Made by a program: the position numbers and the translations under genes. A model generated the notes under the pieces. The model was not told the origin of the DNA, did not search any database, and was given only the letters and a program-made list of their open reading frames with translations. Positions 34,354 through 43,495 of a stretch of 64,000 nt of DNA are shown here, piece by piece; the first letter of the stretch is position 1, and every line of letters starts with the position of its first letter. Location: positions 1 through 64,000 of the forward strand of contig NZ_FCOC02000005.1 in the NCBI RefSeq assembly GCF_001544455.2. The letters are read 5' to 3'. This stretch comes from Caballeronia sordidicola. Lineage in GTDB: Bacteria > Pseudomonadota > Gammaproteobacteria > Burkholderiales > Burkholderiaceae.

Positions 34354-35354
34354 GGCTTGGCTCCCGCCATCATCTTTTTGGCGCTCTGATAGGGCTCGGT
34401 GACAAATACGTCAGCCGGGAGCGTTCCCTTGATCGCACCGCTTGCGGCGAAGATCTGCTGCTCGCGTTTCAACGTGTCTATATCGATAGGCTCGAAGGAA
34501 ATACTGTTGAGTTCGTCCCAGTGCGCCGCATAAATTTTCGCATCCGCGGCAGGAAGGTTTGCCACTTTCTGCAAGATCGCGGCAACCTGATCGGGATGGG
34601 CACGGCCCCACGAAATAGCCCCTTGAACCGCGACAATAAATTTCGCGACCGTCTGCGGATCATTCTGCACGAGTTCGGCACGTGCCGCGGCCACCCCCAA
34701 GTAAGGCATCGCATTCGACTTCGTCAGCTTGTGCCATTCCTCCACCATGGTGCCGAGGCGTCGCGTCTTGACTTCAGTCAGTTGCGCTACGGTGACCGAG
34801 CGCAACGCCGCTGCATCGACTTGCTTTTGCATCAGGAACTGGGCGAGCCGCGCCTCATTGCCGGGCACAAGCGCGTAGTCGCCCGCACCCAGGCCATAGT
34901 TGGCCTTGAGCACCGCGGCTGTCATCAGCGCGACCGAGCTTCCAGACGGAGACATGCCCATCTTCGTTCCGCGCAGACCGGCCATTGATTTGATGGGCGA
35001 GTCTTCCTGAGTCACGAAGGTCACGTCAGCCGGCGCGGTCGCACCGAATATCTTGATCGGCACGCCACTCGCCGCAATGCTGAAGCCGCTTGCCGCGGCG
35101 ACGCTGAAACTGATGTCGATTACATTTGCCGCGAGTCCAGTGGCCGGCGCGTTGACTTCCGCAAAGTGGACGAAGCGTGCGTCTGTGATACCCGCCTTCT
35201 TCAGAAAATCGCCCGTCTCCAGCACCGCACCCAGGCCAAGGCTCACGCCGCTCGTCCAATAGCCAATCCGCAATGGCGCTGCCTGGACAGCGGTGCACGC
35301 CAACATGGCGATCAACAATGCCGCGCATTTCATCCGTTTTTTCGCTTGTATCAT
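34350..35354 (-). CDS. ABC-type substrate-binding protein (NMT1/SsuA-like), copy 1
   Basis: A 334-residue periplasmic binding protein with signal peptide (MKCAALLIAMLACTAVQA core) and an NMT1-like fold, opening LRIGYWTSGVSLGLGAVLE. It is paralogous to the protein at 31804. A GTG start at 35375 and a later ATG are alternatives; 35354 leaves a normal signal peptide. It sits between the UbiD and UbiX homologues, so transport and decarboxylation are linked in one transcript. The likely ligand is the carboxylic acid processed by the pathway. Confidence 0.84.
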   Translation of the reverse strand: MIQAKKRMKCAALLIAMLACTAVQAAPLRIGYWTSGVSLGLGAVLETGDFLKKAGITDARFVHFAEVNAPATGLAANVIDISFSVAAASGFSIAASGVPIKIFGATAPADVTFVTQEDSPIKSMAGLRGTKMGMSPSGSSVALMTAAVLKANYGLGAGDYALVPGNEARLAQFLMQKQVDAAALRSVTVAQLTEVKTRRLGTMVEEWHKLTKSNAMPYLGVAAARAELVQNDPQTVAKFIVAVQGAISWGRAHPDQVAAILQKVANLPAADAKIYAAHWDELNSISFEPIDIDTLKREQQIFAASGAIKGTLPADVFVTEPYQSAKKMMAGAKP

Positions 35355-35417
35355 GGTCAGCCAAATGGTGGTCACGACGCCGCCAGCGTGGCGTCGAAAA
35401 ACGAGGGAGAGATTGCG

Positions 35418-37013
35418 CTAGCGGCGCGAGGGCGGCACTGCGTCAAACCGCGATCCGCGCACGCACAGCTTGCCTTCAGCCGTCTTCCACAGCCGCTGCT
35501 GTTCGTGCAACTCACCGAGCGCACGGGCAAGCGTCCTGAAGTCGTACTTGGAAAGGCGCTCGGCGAGCGCCGTGTAATAGAGCGGCATCTCCTCCAGCAC
35601 GGCGAGCGCTTCTGCAGCGGCAGCAGCCAGCTCTTCGGGCCCACACACATGCTCCGGGTCGGCCTTGCCCGCGAGATAGTCTGCAATTAACGCCGTATCG
35701 GCATAGGCATACGAAATGCGCTCGTAGCGCTCATGCGGAATGCCTTCGGAAATCGTAGCGTCAATACCAACCTTCGCGCCGGTAGGGACCATTCCCACGG
35801 GTGTTATTGGAAGACTTGGATCGAGGGGCTTCGCTCGCGCGCCAGGAATGATGATCAGGTCGCGATCGCCCTGGACACGCGTGGCGATCGCCCACTCGAC
35901 CTGCTCGCCGTTGAAGACGTCAATGTCGTCGTCCACCACCACCACATGCTTGAGATCCATTACCGAGAGCGCGGCGAGAAGCGCATTCTTGCCTTCCCCG
36001 GCCTGCTTTTTGATCGATACCACCGCATGCCAGAACGCCCTTCCGCCCAACGTCACGTTGATGTCCTTGACCTGGACCCCGGCCGTGCGCAACGCGGTAC
36101 GGATTGCCTGATATCGCGTTGGTGCTGCGAGCCAGGTGTTTTCCCAGGGCATGTGCAGCGAGTAATACATTGCATCGCGCCGATGCATGATCGCCTTGAT
36201 ACGAACATTCGGGTTCCAGTGCAACCCGCCCATCAGCGCGGTAAATTCGCCGAAGCGTCCTTCGGGTTGTGTCCATCCCGTTGGCATGATCTCCGCCTCT
36301 ATCACAATCTCGGAATCCGCAACGTATGGCAAGTCGACTGTCTCGCACTGCGCAAGCTCCACTGCCGCGCCGCGAATGCCGCCTGCGATCGCCATCTCGT
36401 CCACGCCAATGGGTGCACGGTATCCCGCACCCATGATCTCGACCGGATGATTGCCGATCGATATGGAAATCGGACAGGGGCGCCCTTGTTCATAGGCTCG
36501 TTGTGCAAACATGCGCATATTGTTTGGTGTCACGATATCTATGCCGCTCAGCGCCTTCTCCTTCACCATAAAGCGGTAAATGCCGCTATTGAGTCCGTAA
36601 TCCGGATCACGCGACATCACAATGCCAGCGGTAATCATGGGACCACCGTCGAAGATCGACGACATGGGAATGGGGAGGCGGAACAGATCGACGTCGTCGC
36701 CCTTGTAAATCACTTCTTTTGTTTTCGATGTCTCCACGTATCGCGGAGGAATCGGATTGCGAATGCCCTGATCGAGCATGTGTTCGATCTGCCCATACGT
36801 CTCGCATCCCATGGCCATCATTGCGCGCTTCTGCGTGCGTATGATCCCGGAGAGCAGCGGCATATCGTAGCCAATCACGTTGTGAAAAAGCAGCGCCTGA
36901 CCGGATTGATCGACCAGCGTCCCGACGTGACGGATATCGACGGGCTGGGTAATGTCAACAAGCTCGCCAGAGGCGCGCAGCCGGTCGAGAAATTCACGGA
37001 AATTCTCATTCAT
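35418..37013 (-). CDS. UbiD-family prenyl-FMN-dependent decarboxylase
   Basis: A 531-residue UbiD/Fdc-type enzyme that reversibly decarboxylates aromatic or alpha,beta-unsaturated acids. Family features are an N-terminal FREFLDRLRASGELVDI, the catalytic region TGWTQPEGRFGEFTAL with Glu256, and LKHVVVVDDDIDVFNGEQVEW. A C-terminal extension of about 45 residues goes beyond the usual end. Together with the UbiX homologue, acyl-CoA ligase and ring-hydroxylating dioxygenase it points to breakdown of a carboxylated aromatic; which one is unknown. Confidence 0.91.
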   Translation of the reverse strand: MNENFREFLDRLRASGELVDITQPVDIRHVGTLVDQSGQALLFHNVIGYDMPLLSGIIRTQKRAMMAMGCETYGQIEHMLDQGIRNPIPPRYVETSKTKEVIYKGDDVDLFRLPIPMSSIFDGGPMITAGIVMSRDPDYGLNSGIYRFMVKEKALSGIDIVTPNNMRMFAQRAYEQGRPCPISISIGNHPVEIMGAGYRAPIGVDEMAIAGGIRGAAVELAQCETVDLPYVADSEIVIEAEIMPTGWTQPEGRFGEFTALMGGLHWNPNVRIKAIMHRRDAMYYSLHMPWENTWLAAPTRYQAIRTALRTAGVQVKDINVTLGGRAFWHAVVSIKKQAGEGKNALLAALSVMDLKHVVVVDDDIDVFNGEQVEWAIATRVQGDRDLIIIPGARAKPLDPSLPITPVGMVPTGAKVGIDATISEGIPHERYERISYAYADTALIADYLAGKADPEHVCGPEELAAAAAEALAVLEEMPLYYTALAERLSKYDFRTLARALGELHEQQRLWKTAEGKLCVRGSRFDAVPPSRR

Positions 37014-37046
37014 ATCGCAGTCCTGATAGTGATGTTCATTGATTTA

Positions 37047-38585
37047 TCAGACGTCACCTGAATCGTGCAATGACGCAATGGCGGTGGCTTTCAGCGTTGC
37101 CCGGTCAACCTTGTTAGTGGAGGCAAGCGGCAATGCATCTACGAACCACACCCGCCTCGGATGCTGGTAGGCCGGCGCGTGATCAAGCGCGTGCTGTTTG
37201 ACTTGCGACTCGGTCAGCGAAGAACCCGCGCGCCGCACGACAAACGCAACGGGTTTGGTTCCCTTTATGTCGTCGTCGACCGGCACTACACACGTCTGGA
37301 CTATGTCGGGATGAGTCTCCAACATGTGCTCCACTTCGCCCGGGAAAATATTCTCGCCGCCTGAAACAAACATGTCGTCCGCCCGTCCGACGAACGAATA
37401 GAATCCCATCTCATCACGATGAAACACGTCGCCCGTGATGTAAAAACCATCGTTCGTGATCGGCATCGCGAGATCGAGCCGATTGTGGTAACCCAGCATT
37501 ACCGCGGGGCTGCGCATGGCGAGCACGCCGGTAGCGGGCCCGGTAGAGGGCGCCTCGAGAAGCCGCACGTCGACTTCAGGGTGCGGATAGCCAACGGACA
37601 TCGCTGGCGGCGTCAGGCCAGCAGGGTGAGGTCCAAAGACAATGGGGCCGCCTTCGGTAGTTCCATACACATTGGTCAAACGTGCATTGGGCAAGACCTT
37701 TTCTATGTTGGCGAGCAGGCTTTCGCTAACCGGTGCCGAGCCCATCCGGATGAACTTGACCGACGACAGATCCGTGCGGGCAAGCAGATCTTTTTCCCGC
37801 AGCATCATGGCGATCATCGGCGGGACAGAGGTCAGCCAGGTCACCCGATGCCGCTCTATCGACGAAATATACTTCCGCGCGTTGAATTGCGGCAGCATGA
37901 CCACGGTGCCATGTCCGTGCAGCGCCATCAGTACGAGCGTCAGCGCGTTCATGTGATACATGGGCGCAGCGACAAGAAAGCGATGTGACTCGGGCGGGTG
38001 TGCATTTGCGCGCGTCATGGCCACCCAAAGGTGGCTGGCATGCGAAAGCATCACGCCCTTTGGCTTCCCCGTCGAACCCGACGTATACAGGAACATTGCG
38101 GGATCTTCCGGTGCGCACTTCACCGCCGAAAACGGCCCGGCATCGACAAATGCGCTGAGACCTTTTCCAGTGTCGTCGCCGAATACAACGCTCGCGAGAT
38201 CGTCCGGGACGTCTGGCAAGCGGGCTTTGTCGCAAAAGACAATCTTGGCGCCGCTGTCGCGCATGACGAAGGTCGACATTGCTGACGGGAACTTGAAATT
38301 GACCGGCACGGCGACCAGCCCCGCCCGCATGATGCCCAGCAATGCAGCCACATAGGGCGCGCAGTTGGCCGCCAGTATTGCCACACGATCACCACGGCGA
38401 AGCCCGTGCGCGGTCAGAGCGCGCGCCACCCCATTGGATAACGCGTCGAGTTCGCCATAACTCATATGCGTTTCAAGGGAACTCTCGTCAGCCCCGGTTA
38501 TGTCGCTAACCTCAATCAACGCAATCTTCTCAGGCTCCGGGATCGGCCCGATCAGATCGCCCAGGTTCTGAAGACTAGACATCAT
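37047..38585 (-). CDS. Acyl-CoA synthetase (AMP-forming)
   Basis: A 512-residue member of the ANL superfamily that activates a carboxylic acid as acyl-AMP and then acyl-CoA. It has the P-loop-like FLYTSGSTGKPKGVMLS, the A5 block VYGTTEGGPI, and the hinge GFYSFVGRADDMFVSGGENIFP; the near-C-terminal TNKVDRATLK holds the expected catalytic Lys. The ATG at 38585 is preferred because GGAG lies six bases before it; it overlaps the VOC gene stop by eleven bases. It probably activates the imported acid. Confidence 0.88.
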   Translation of the reverse strand: MMSSLQNLGDLIGPIPEPEKIALIEVSDITGADESSLETHMSYGELDALSNGVARALTAHGLRRGDRVAILAANCAPYVAALLGIMRAGLVAVPVNFKFPSAMSTFVMRDSGAKIVFCDKARLPDVPDDLASVVFGDDTGKGLSAFVDAGPFSAVKCAPEDPAMFLYTSGSTGKPKGVMLSHASHLWVAMTRANAHPPESHRFLVAAPMYHMNALTLVLMALHGHGTVVMLPQFNARKYISSIERHRVTWLTSVPPMIAMMLREKDLLARTDLSSVKFIRMGSAPVSESLLANIEKVLPNARLTNVYGTTEGGPIVFGPHPAGLTPPAMSVGYPHPEVDVRLLEAPSTGPATGVLAMRSPAVMLGYHNRLDLAMPITNDGFYITGDVFHRDEMGFYSFVGRADDMFVSGGENIFPGEVEHMLETHPDIVQTCVVPVDDDIKGTKPVAFVVRRAGSSLTESQVKQHALDHAPAYQHPRRVWFVDALPLASTNKVDRATLKATAIASLHDSGDV

Positions 38586-39423
38586 GTACCGCTCCAATGA
38601 ATTCGATCACGACATTGAGGTCGCGCAGAAACACGACGATTGATGCGTCGCCAGTGGCAGGGTGTATCGAATCCGCATAATCGACTTCGCACAGACGACC
38701 GGTCTCCGCTTCCAGTCTTCTCCTGACATCACGCAGGTCCTTTACTACTACTGTTAGTGATCCAAAATAGCTGTCTCGATCCGCGCGTTTGCAGCTTAGT
38801 TCACCGTACCGCGCCGCGTAATCGGCCTCGCTGAGAAAACTCAGCGTGAATCCAGGTGCGCAGATACCGACCGCCAGTGCGTATCGCACGGCGTCCGCCG
38901 ACGGATCGCGGCCCACTATGACGAGTTCAAACAATCCACTTGCCCCGTTAGAATGAGTTGCCCACTCAGGCCGAAAAACCCATTGCGGAGTGAGGTGCTC
39001 GCAAAAGTAAATCCTCCCGCCAGGCACTTCTCCCGCGAGCAACCGCGTTGTCCGGAAACGTGCCGTTTCTTTGCGTCCGTCTATTTCAAGCGGGCGCGTG
39101 AACGCCTGGGGCTCGCTTGCCCGCACACCCGCGCCAAGAAGGCACGCATACGTTGCCTGCGCATCGTCCGTCTTGTATACAAGGCCATCGAGACCAAGGC
39201 GGCTTTCGAGAATCTCCTTTCGCACCACGGTCGCGCCTACGGGCAGACCCACAAGCTCGAGGTAGTGATCCGAAAACATCATCAGATGATTGACCGAACC
39301 CAGCGAGTGATATCCCCGTGGAGTAAGAGTGAAGCCGAGCATCGAAAAACATGCGGCCGCCGCATCGGTCTCGAACAACGCGTTCACTACAACGTGATCG
39401 AGTACTGCCGAGCCAGCTGTCAT
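38575..39423 (-). CDS. VOC-superfamily (glyoxalase-like) protein
   Basis: A 282-residue protein of the vicinal-oxygen-chelate superfamily with two betaalphabetabetabeta halves. The first half begins LDHVVVNALFETDAAAACFSMLGF, with NHLMMFSDHYLELVGLP; the second has CEHLTPQWVFRPEWATHSNG. His and Glu residues of this type often bind a metal. Possible roles are ring cleavage, isomerisation or epimerisation of a CoA-linked intermediate. It is coupled to the thioesterase gene by an ATGA overlap. Confidence 0.75.
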   Translation of the reverse strand: MTAGSAVLDHVVVNALFETDAAAACFSMLGFTLTPRGYHSLGSVNHLMMFSDHYLELVGLPVGATVVRKEILESRLGLDGLVYKTDDAQATYACLLGAGVRASEPQAFTRPLEIDGRKETARFRTTRLLAGEVPGGRIYFCEHLTPQWVFRPEWATHSNGASGLFELVIVGRDPSADAVRYALAVGICAPGFTLSFLSEADYAARYGELSCKRADRDSYFGSLTVVVKDLRDVRRRLEAETGRLCEVDYADSIHPATGDASIVVFLRDLNVVIEFIGAVHDV

Positions 39424-39857
39424 GGTGCTTTTGGAGCGGGCAACGGGGCCGTGGAATAGACGCCACGGCCGCTGGCAAGCAGTACACCCGTAGCATCAAA
39501 TACGCTTGCCTCGGCGACTGATATTGCACTTCCAAACTTGATCACCTTGCCTTTGGCAACGAGATCGCCCGGCATGGCTGCGCGGTGATAATCGACCCTC
39601 AAGTCGATAGTCGGCACGCCCCGCCCCGTCCTGGAAACCAGCGCCCAGTCAGCCGTCAAGTCCACGAGCGCAGCGAGAATGCCGCCGTGCGTGTAACGCC
39701 GTTCGGGGTTCACAACCCAGTCCTCTCGCCACTTTGCGCCAATTTCGATCGTCCCTTCGCCCACGCTGATTACATGCAGACCGAGCCATTGGTGATATGG
39801 CCCGCGCGTGATCATGGCTTCGACCTGTTCTATACTGATAATCTGATTATCCGTCAT
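39420..39857 (-). CDS. Hotdog-fold thioesterase, PaaI-like
   Basis: A 145-residue PaaI/4HBT-type thioesterase. The motif RYTHGGILAALVDLTADWAL contains the HGG catalytic loop, and PTIDLRVDYHRAAMPGDLVA is the typical following strand. The ATG at 39857 is preferred over an in-frame TTG five codons earlier because GGGA precedes it. It would hydrolyse a CoA ester formed by the adjacent ligase, recovering CoA from dead-end products. Confidence 0.85.
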   Translation of the reverse strand: MTDNQIISIEQVEAMITRGPYHQWLGLHVISVGEGTIEIGAKWREDWVVNPERRYTHGGILAALVDLTADWALVSRTGRGVPTIDLRVDYHRAAMPGDLVAKGKVIKFGSAISVAEASVFDATGVLLASGRGVYSTAPLPAPKAP

Positions 39858-39872
39858 GCGTGTTCCCGTCAA

Positions 39873-40886
39873 TTAAGGAGTAACGACGATCTTGCCGAGC
39901 ACTTCACGATCGCGGATCATGCGTAACCCTTCTGCCGCCTGCTCGAGCGGAAGCACCTTATCGATCTGAACCGCAATCTTTTTGGTCCGGATCAGTTCCA
40001 TGAGTGCTGCAAGGTTGTCATCGTAAAAGCTGTTTGAGCCAATCACTCGAAGCTCAAAGCTCCAGATGTAGCGCAAGTCTTCCTTGGGGTCATGACCGGC
40101 GGTGGCGCCGCATACCAGCAGGCTGCCGCCCCGCTTGATGCATTTAAGCGAAGGCGCCCAGGTGTCTCCTCCCGTGAAGTTGATGACAACGTCCGCTCCG
40201 CCTTCATAGGTTCGGCGTTGCGGCTTTCCGTATTTTTCAATGACCCACTTCGAGAAGTCGACTTCCTTGTAGTTGATCACGTGATCGGCACCGAGCTCCT
40301 TCAAGCGTTCGGCTTTATCGGCACTTCCAGCCGCTGCAACAACTTCTGCGCCCAGCATTTTCGCGAGCACTACGCATCCGGTTCCTACTCCCCCGCTTGC
40401 CCCAAGAATGACAACGCGGTCGCCCGGCTTGATGGTGTTGTGAGTGACAATCATCCGGTGCGCCGTGCCATAGGCCACCGGCAGCGACGCGGCCTCTTCG
40501 AAACTCACCCCCTCGGGCATGGCAATCAACTGATCCGCCGACACAAGGCAATATTCCGCCATCCCGCCGTCAAGCATTTCGCCCATCAAACCTTTTTTCT
40601 TGTTCAACGGATTCACCAGGACGCGCGCGCCCCGCTCCCATCCTTGAACGTCGTCGCCAATTTCAACAATTTCACCCGCCATGTCCAGTCCGATGACGAT
40701 AGGGAATGGCACCTTGATTCCCGGCATTCCCTTGACGGTAAAAACGTCGTGGTAATTAAAGGACGAAGCGCGCACGCGAATGACCACATGCCCTGGCACA
40801 ACTGTTGGCACGGGTTTTTCGACGACTTTCAAATCGTCCACGTCGCCATGTCCATTGAGAACAAGCGCTTTCATTGTACTTTTCAT
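39873..40886 (-). CDS. Zinc-independent medium-chain dehydrogenase/reductase
   Basis: A 337-residue MDR-family oxidoreductase related to quinone oxidoreductases and enoyl-thioester reductases. It has the N-terminal GroES-like domain (FNYHDVFTVKGMPGIKVPFP) and an NAD(P)-binding domain with ASGGVGTGCVVLAKMLGAEV. The Cys cluster of the structural zinc site is absent. It may reduce an unsaturated intermediate of the acid pathway. Its stop lies 15 bases from the thioesterase start. Confidence 0.85.
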   Translation of the reverse strand: MKSTMKALVLNGHGDVDDLKVVEKPVPTVVPGHVVIRVRASSFNYHDVFTVKGMPGIKVPFPIVIGLDMAGEIVEIGDDVQGWERGARVLVNPLNKKKGLMGEMLDGGMAEYCLVSADQLIAMPEGVSFEEAASLPVAYGTAHRMIVTHNTIKPGDRVVILGASGGVGTGCVVLAKMLGAEVVAAAGSADKAERLKELGADHVINYKEVDFSKWVIEKYGKPQRRTYEGGADVVINFTGGDTWAPSLKCIKRGGSLLVCGATAGHDPKEDLRYIWSFELRVIGSNSFYDDNLAALMELIRTKKIAVQIDKVLPLEQAAEGLRMIRDREVLGKIVVTP

Positions 40887-40975
40887 AGTATTCCTATTTA
40901 ATTGATATAGACATTTGAACGTCGTATCCCTTTATGTAGAGCTAGCGCGTCGCGGCGGCTCCACATGCTTTGGAT

Positions 40976-41785
40976 TCAAATGCGCCTTTTCCATCGAAAC
41001 AAATAATTCTCCAGCGGCTTGAGAATTCCGTATTCCAGCAATACCATCAAGGCGACGAGTGTGAGCGTCCAGGCAAATACCTGGTCGGTCTGCACAAGGT
41101 CGGCGGCCTGCCGAAGGCGGTATCCAATGCCATTTGATGAGCCAATAGTTTCGGCCACCAGCGATACACGCCAACCAAAACCAAAGGCAAGACGGGCTCC
41201 CGAAAAGAAGTACGGCAGCACCGTCGGTAAATATATTTTTCTCATGACCTTGGCGCGTGACATCTGAAATGAACGCGCCAACTCGACGTATTCAGCGTTG
41301 ACACTCTGCGCGCCCTGCCACACGTTGGTAAGGATCAGCGGCATCGCTTCCATGAACACCACGAAGATCGTGGTCCCGTTCGAAATGCCAAACCAGATCA
41401 ACGCGAAAATTGCCCAGATCGCTGCCGAAACCGTATTGAGTACGGACAGTACCGGTTCGCAATAAGTGCCTACTCTACGGTTGGACCCCAGGACAATACC
41501 GAGCGGCGTGCCAACAATCGCTGCAAGCGTAAAGCCAGCCACAACCCGATAAAACGTGATCCCAAGATCTTCGCTAAACGTACCGCTTTTGATCAGATCG
41601 AGCAGTGCTGCCCAGGTCTTTCCGATTCCAGGAAGAATGAAGGCAGGCATCCTTTGCGAAGCCAGCCACCATAGCAACAGGAACACCACGAGCAACGAAA
41701 GCCGCTGCAATGCCAGGGACATGATTTTCGCCCAACGGCTTGTCTGCGCGGGAAAATCGGAACCGGTGGAAGGAAGGGTTGCCAT
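40976..41785 (-). CDS. ABC transporter permease (SsuC/TauC type)
   Basis: A 269-residue inner-membrane permease with about six transmembrane helices and the cytoplasmic EAA-type loop EYVELARSFQMSRAKVMRKI followed by YLPTVLPYFFSG. It belongs to the nitrate/taurine/sulfonate permease family, which uses NMT1-like binding proteins such as the two encoded at 32 and 35 kb. The ATPase gene precedes it by 22 bases. Confidence 0.9.
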   Translation of the reverse strand: MATLPSTGSDFPAQTSRWAKIMSLALQRLSLLVVFLLLWWLASQRMPAFILPGIGKTWAALLDLIKSGTFSEDLGITFYRVVAGFTLAAIVGTPLGIVLGSNRRVGTYCEPVLSVLNTVSAAIWAIFALIWFGISNGTTIFVVFMEAMPLILTNVWQGAQSVNAEYVELARSFQMSRAKVMRKIYLPTVLPYFFSGARLAFGFGWRVSLVAETIGSSNGIGYRLRQAADLVQTDQVFAWTLTLVALMVLLEYGILKPLENYLFRWKRRI

Positions 41786-41807
41786 TGAATCGTCCTCGAT
41801 ATCGAAT

Positions 41808-42584
41808 CTAAATCAGGGCGCGCACGCGGCGCACCGTTTCCGCCACATTTTGCGCAAGCGGATCACGTGGCCTCTCAAGATTGATCGGCAAAACGTCGCG
41901 AACACGTCCGGGGCGCGGTTCCAGCACCACCACCTTGTCCGCCAGCACAATGGCTTCCTCCACGTCGTGCGTAACGAACACGACCGTCATTCGCAGTTGC
42001 TCGCGAAGACGCAGCAATTCGCGGTGCATTTGTGAACGCATCTGCGGATCAAGCTTCGAAAACGGCTCGTCCATCAACAGGATGTACGGCTTGACCACCA
42101 GACTGCGAGCCAGTGCGACCCGGCTGCGCATGCCGCCCGATAACTCATGTGGGTAGGCATTTTCGAAAGCTTCAAGTCCGGTCATCCTGAGCGCTTCACG
42201 CGCACGTTCGCGCCGCAATGCCGCGCTCATTGTTCCCGCCTCGAGTCCAAACTCGATATTCGCGAGAATGGATCGCCAGGGCAGCAAGCGGTCCTCCTGG
42301 AACATGTAGCTGATGACGCGCGTGTCGTGCTCGGGCGCACAGGCGGCGCCATCAACACGCACGGTGCCCTGATCGGCCGCGACCAGTCCCGCAATGATGT
42401 TCAGCAAGGTACTCTTGCCGCATCCGGACGCACCCGCAATGGCAAGCACCGAACCCGCTGGTGCATTGAAGCTGATGTTCTCGAGAACCTTTAGTTTTCC
42501 AAAATACTTTGTCACGTGCTCGATTTCCACCGCGTTGCGCACAGCGGCTGGCGCGAAGACCGGCGGTTGTGAAATCGCGTTCAT
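41808..42584 (-). CDS. ABC transporter ATP-binding protein (SsuB/TauB type)
   Basis: A 258-residue ATPase with Walker A GASGCGKST, signature LSGGMRSRVALARSL, Walker B ILLMDEPFSKLD and the H-loop FVTHDVEEAI. It powers the neighbouring SsuC-type permease. It is coupled to the GntR gene upstream by an ATGA overlap, so regulator and transporter are translated together. Confidence 0.92.
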   Translation of the reverse strand: MNAISQPPVFAPAAVRNAVEIEHVTKYFGKLKVLENISFNAPAGSVLAIAGASGCGKSTLLNIIAGLVAADQGTVRVDGAACAPEHDTRVISYMFQEDRLLPWRSILANIEFGLEAGTMSAALRRERAREALRMTGLEAFENAYPHELSGGMRSRVALARSLVVKPYILLMDEPFSKLDPQMRSQMHRELLRLREQLRMTVVFVTHDVEEAIVLADKVVVLEPRPGRVRDVLPINLERPRDPLAQNVAETVRRVRALI

Positions 42585-43324
42585 GGTGTCACCCGCAGCG
42601 AGACGATCGGTGCGCCTGCATGGGTGTCACGCAAACTGGCAAATACTTTTTCCATGGTCATGTCTCTAAACGTCATCACATGTCGCAGGGCGATCTGTTC
42701 GGCGCGCTTGCCATCACCGCTCGCAAGCGCTTCAATCATCGACAAATGATCGTGCTTGATCTCAGGTTTGGTGTTTTGCACACCGAATCCAAGCGCCACC
42801 AGACGCGCCATGTCGTTCAATAGACCGCCGAGAGTCCGAACAAGCCGGCCATTACCGGACGCTTCGGCAATCGCCATATGGAATGCCGCGTTCGCGTCCA
42901 TGAAAATGCCGATGCGACTGCTGATGCCAAGCGATGTATCGTCGTTGCGGCACGCTTTCTCCAGCCGGTTCAGCAGCGCGATGTCCGCCTTGCCCGCAGC
43001 AAGGCGCGCCGACAATGGTTCGAGTTGCAGGCGCAACGCAAATACTTCTTCGACGTCGCGCAGGGTGATGGGCGTGACCGAATATCCCTGGCGCGGCACG
43101 ATCTTGATAAACCCTTCTTGCGCAAGCCGTTGAAGCGCAACGCGGCAGGTCGCCTTTCCGAAGCCGTAACGCGCCATCAAACCACTTTCCGTCAGCATGG
43201 TGGAGGGTACGATCACGCAGGAAAGAATGTCGTGCCGAATCACTGAACATGCGCGCTCGCTACGCAATTTGGCTTCGTTCGAGCAATCAATTAGTTCTAC
43301 GGCAGGAGCGGAGGAATCTGACAC
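42581..43324 (-). CDS. GntR-family regulator with FCD domain, copy 1
   Basis: A 247-residue paralogue of the regulator at 32903. The frame is open upstream to 43417, but a GTG at 43324 preceded by AAGGAG at seven bases is the better start. It has a winged helix (LMARYGFGKATCRVALQRL) and an FCD domain (DANAAFHMAIAEASGNGRLV; HDHLSMIEALASGDGK). Being the first gene of the leftward transporter/catabolic operon, it is probably an autoregulated, ligand-responsive repressor. Confidence 0.88.
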   Translation of the reverse strand: MSDSSAPAVELIDCSNEAKLRSERACSVIRHDILSCVIVPSTMLTESGLMARYGFGKATCRVALQRLAQEGFIKIVPRQGYSVTPITLRDVEEVFALRLQLEPLSARLAAGKADIALLNRLEKACRNDDTSLGISSRIGIFMDANAAFHMAIAEASGNGRLVRTLGGLLNDMARLVALGFGVQNTKPEIKHDHLSMIEALASGDGKRAEQIALRHVMTFRDMTMEKVFASLRDTHAGAPIVSLRVTP

Positions 43325-43495
43325 AACACTTCTCCTTGGCTTGGTGAGCTGCTCACAAAAGCTATCGTGAGCAGGCGTTAAAGCAACCATAGAACAGTCA
43401 TAAATAAAAAGCACCATAAAAAATTTGCGACACTGAACACTTCACACGATTGGCGAAGCCTGCGCAGACAGACGCGACTCCCGAGCGGGTCTTAC

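Noticed and set aside
35733..37061. A 442-codon open frame on the plus strand
   Set aside because: Antisense to the UbiD-family gene; composition is His/Arg/Asn-rich and without family resemblance.
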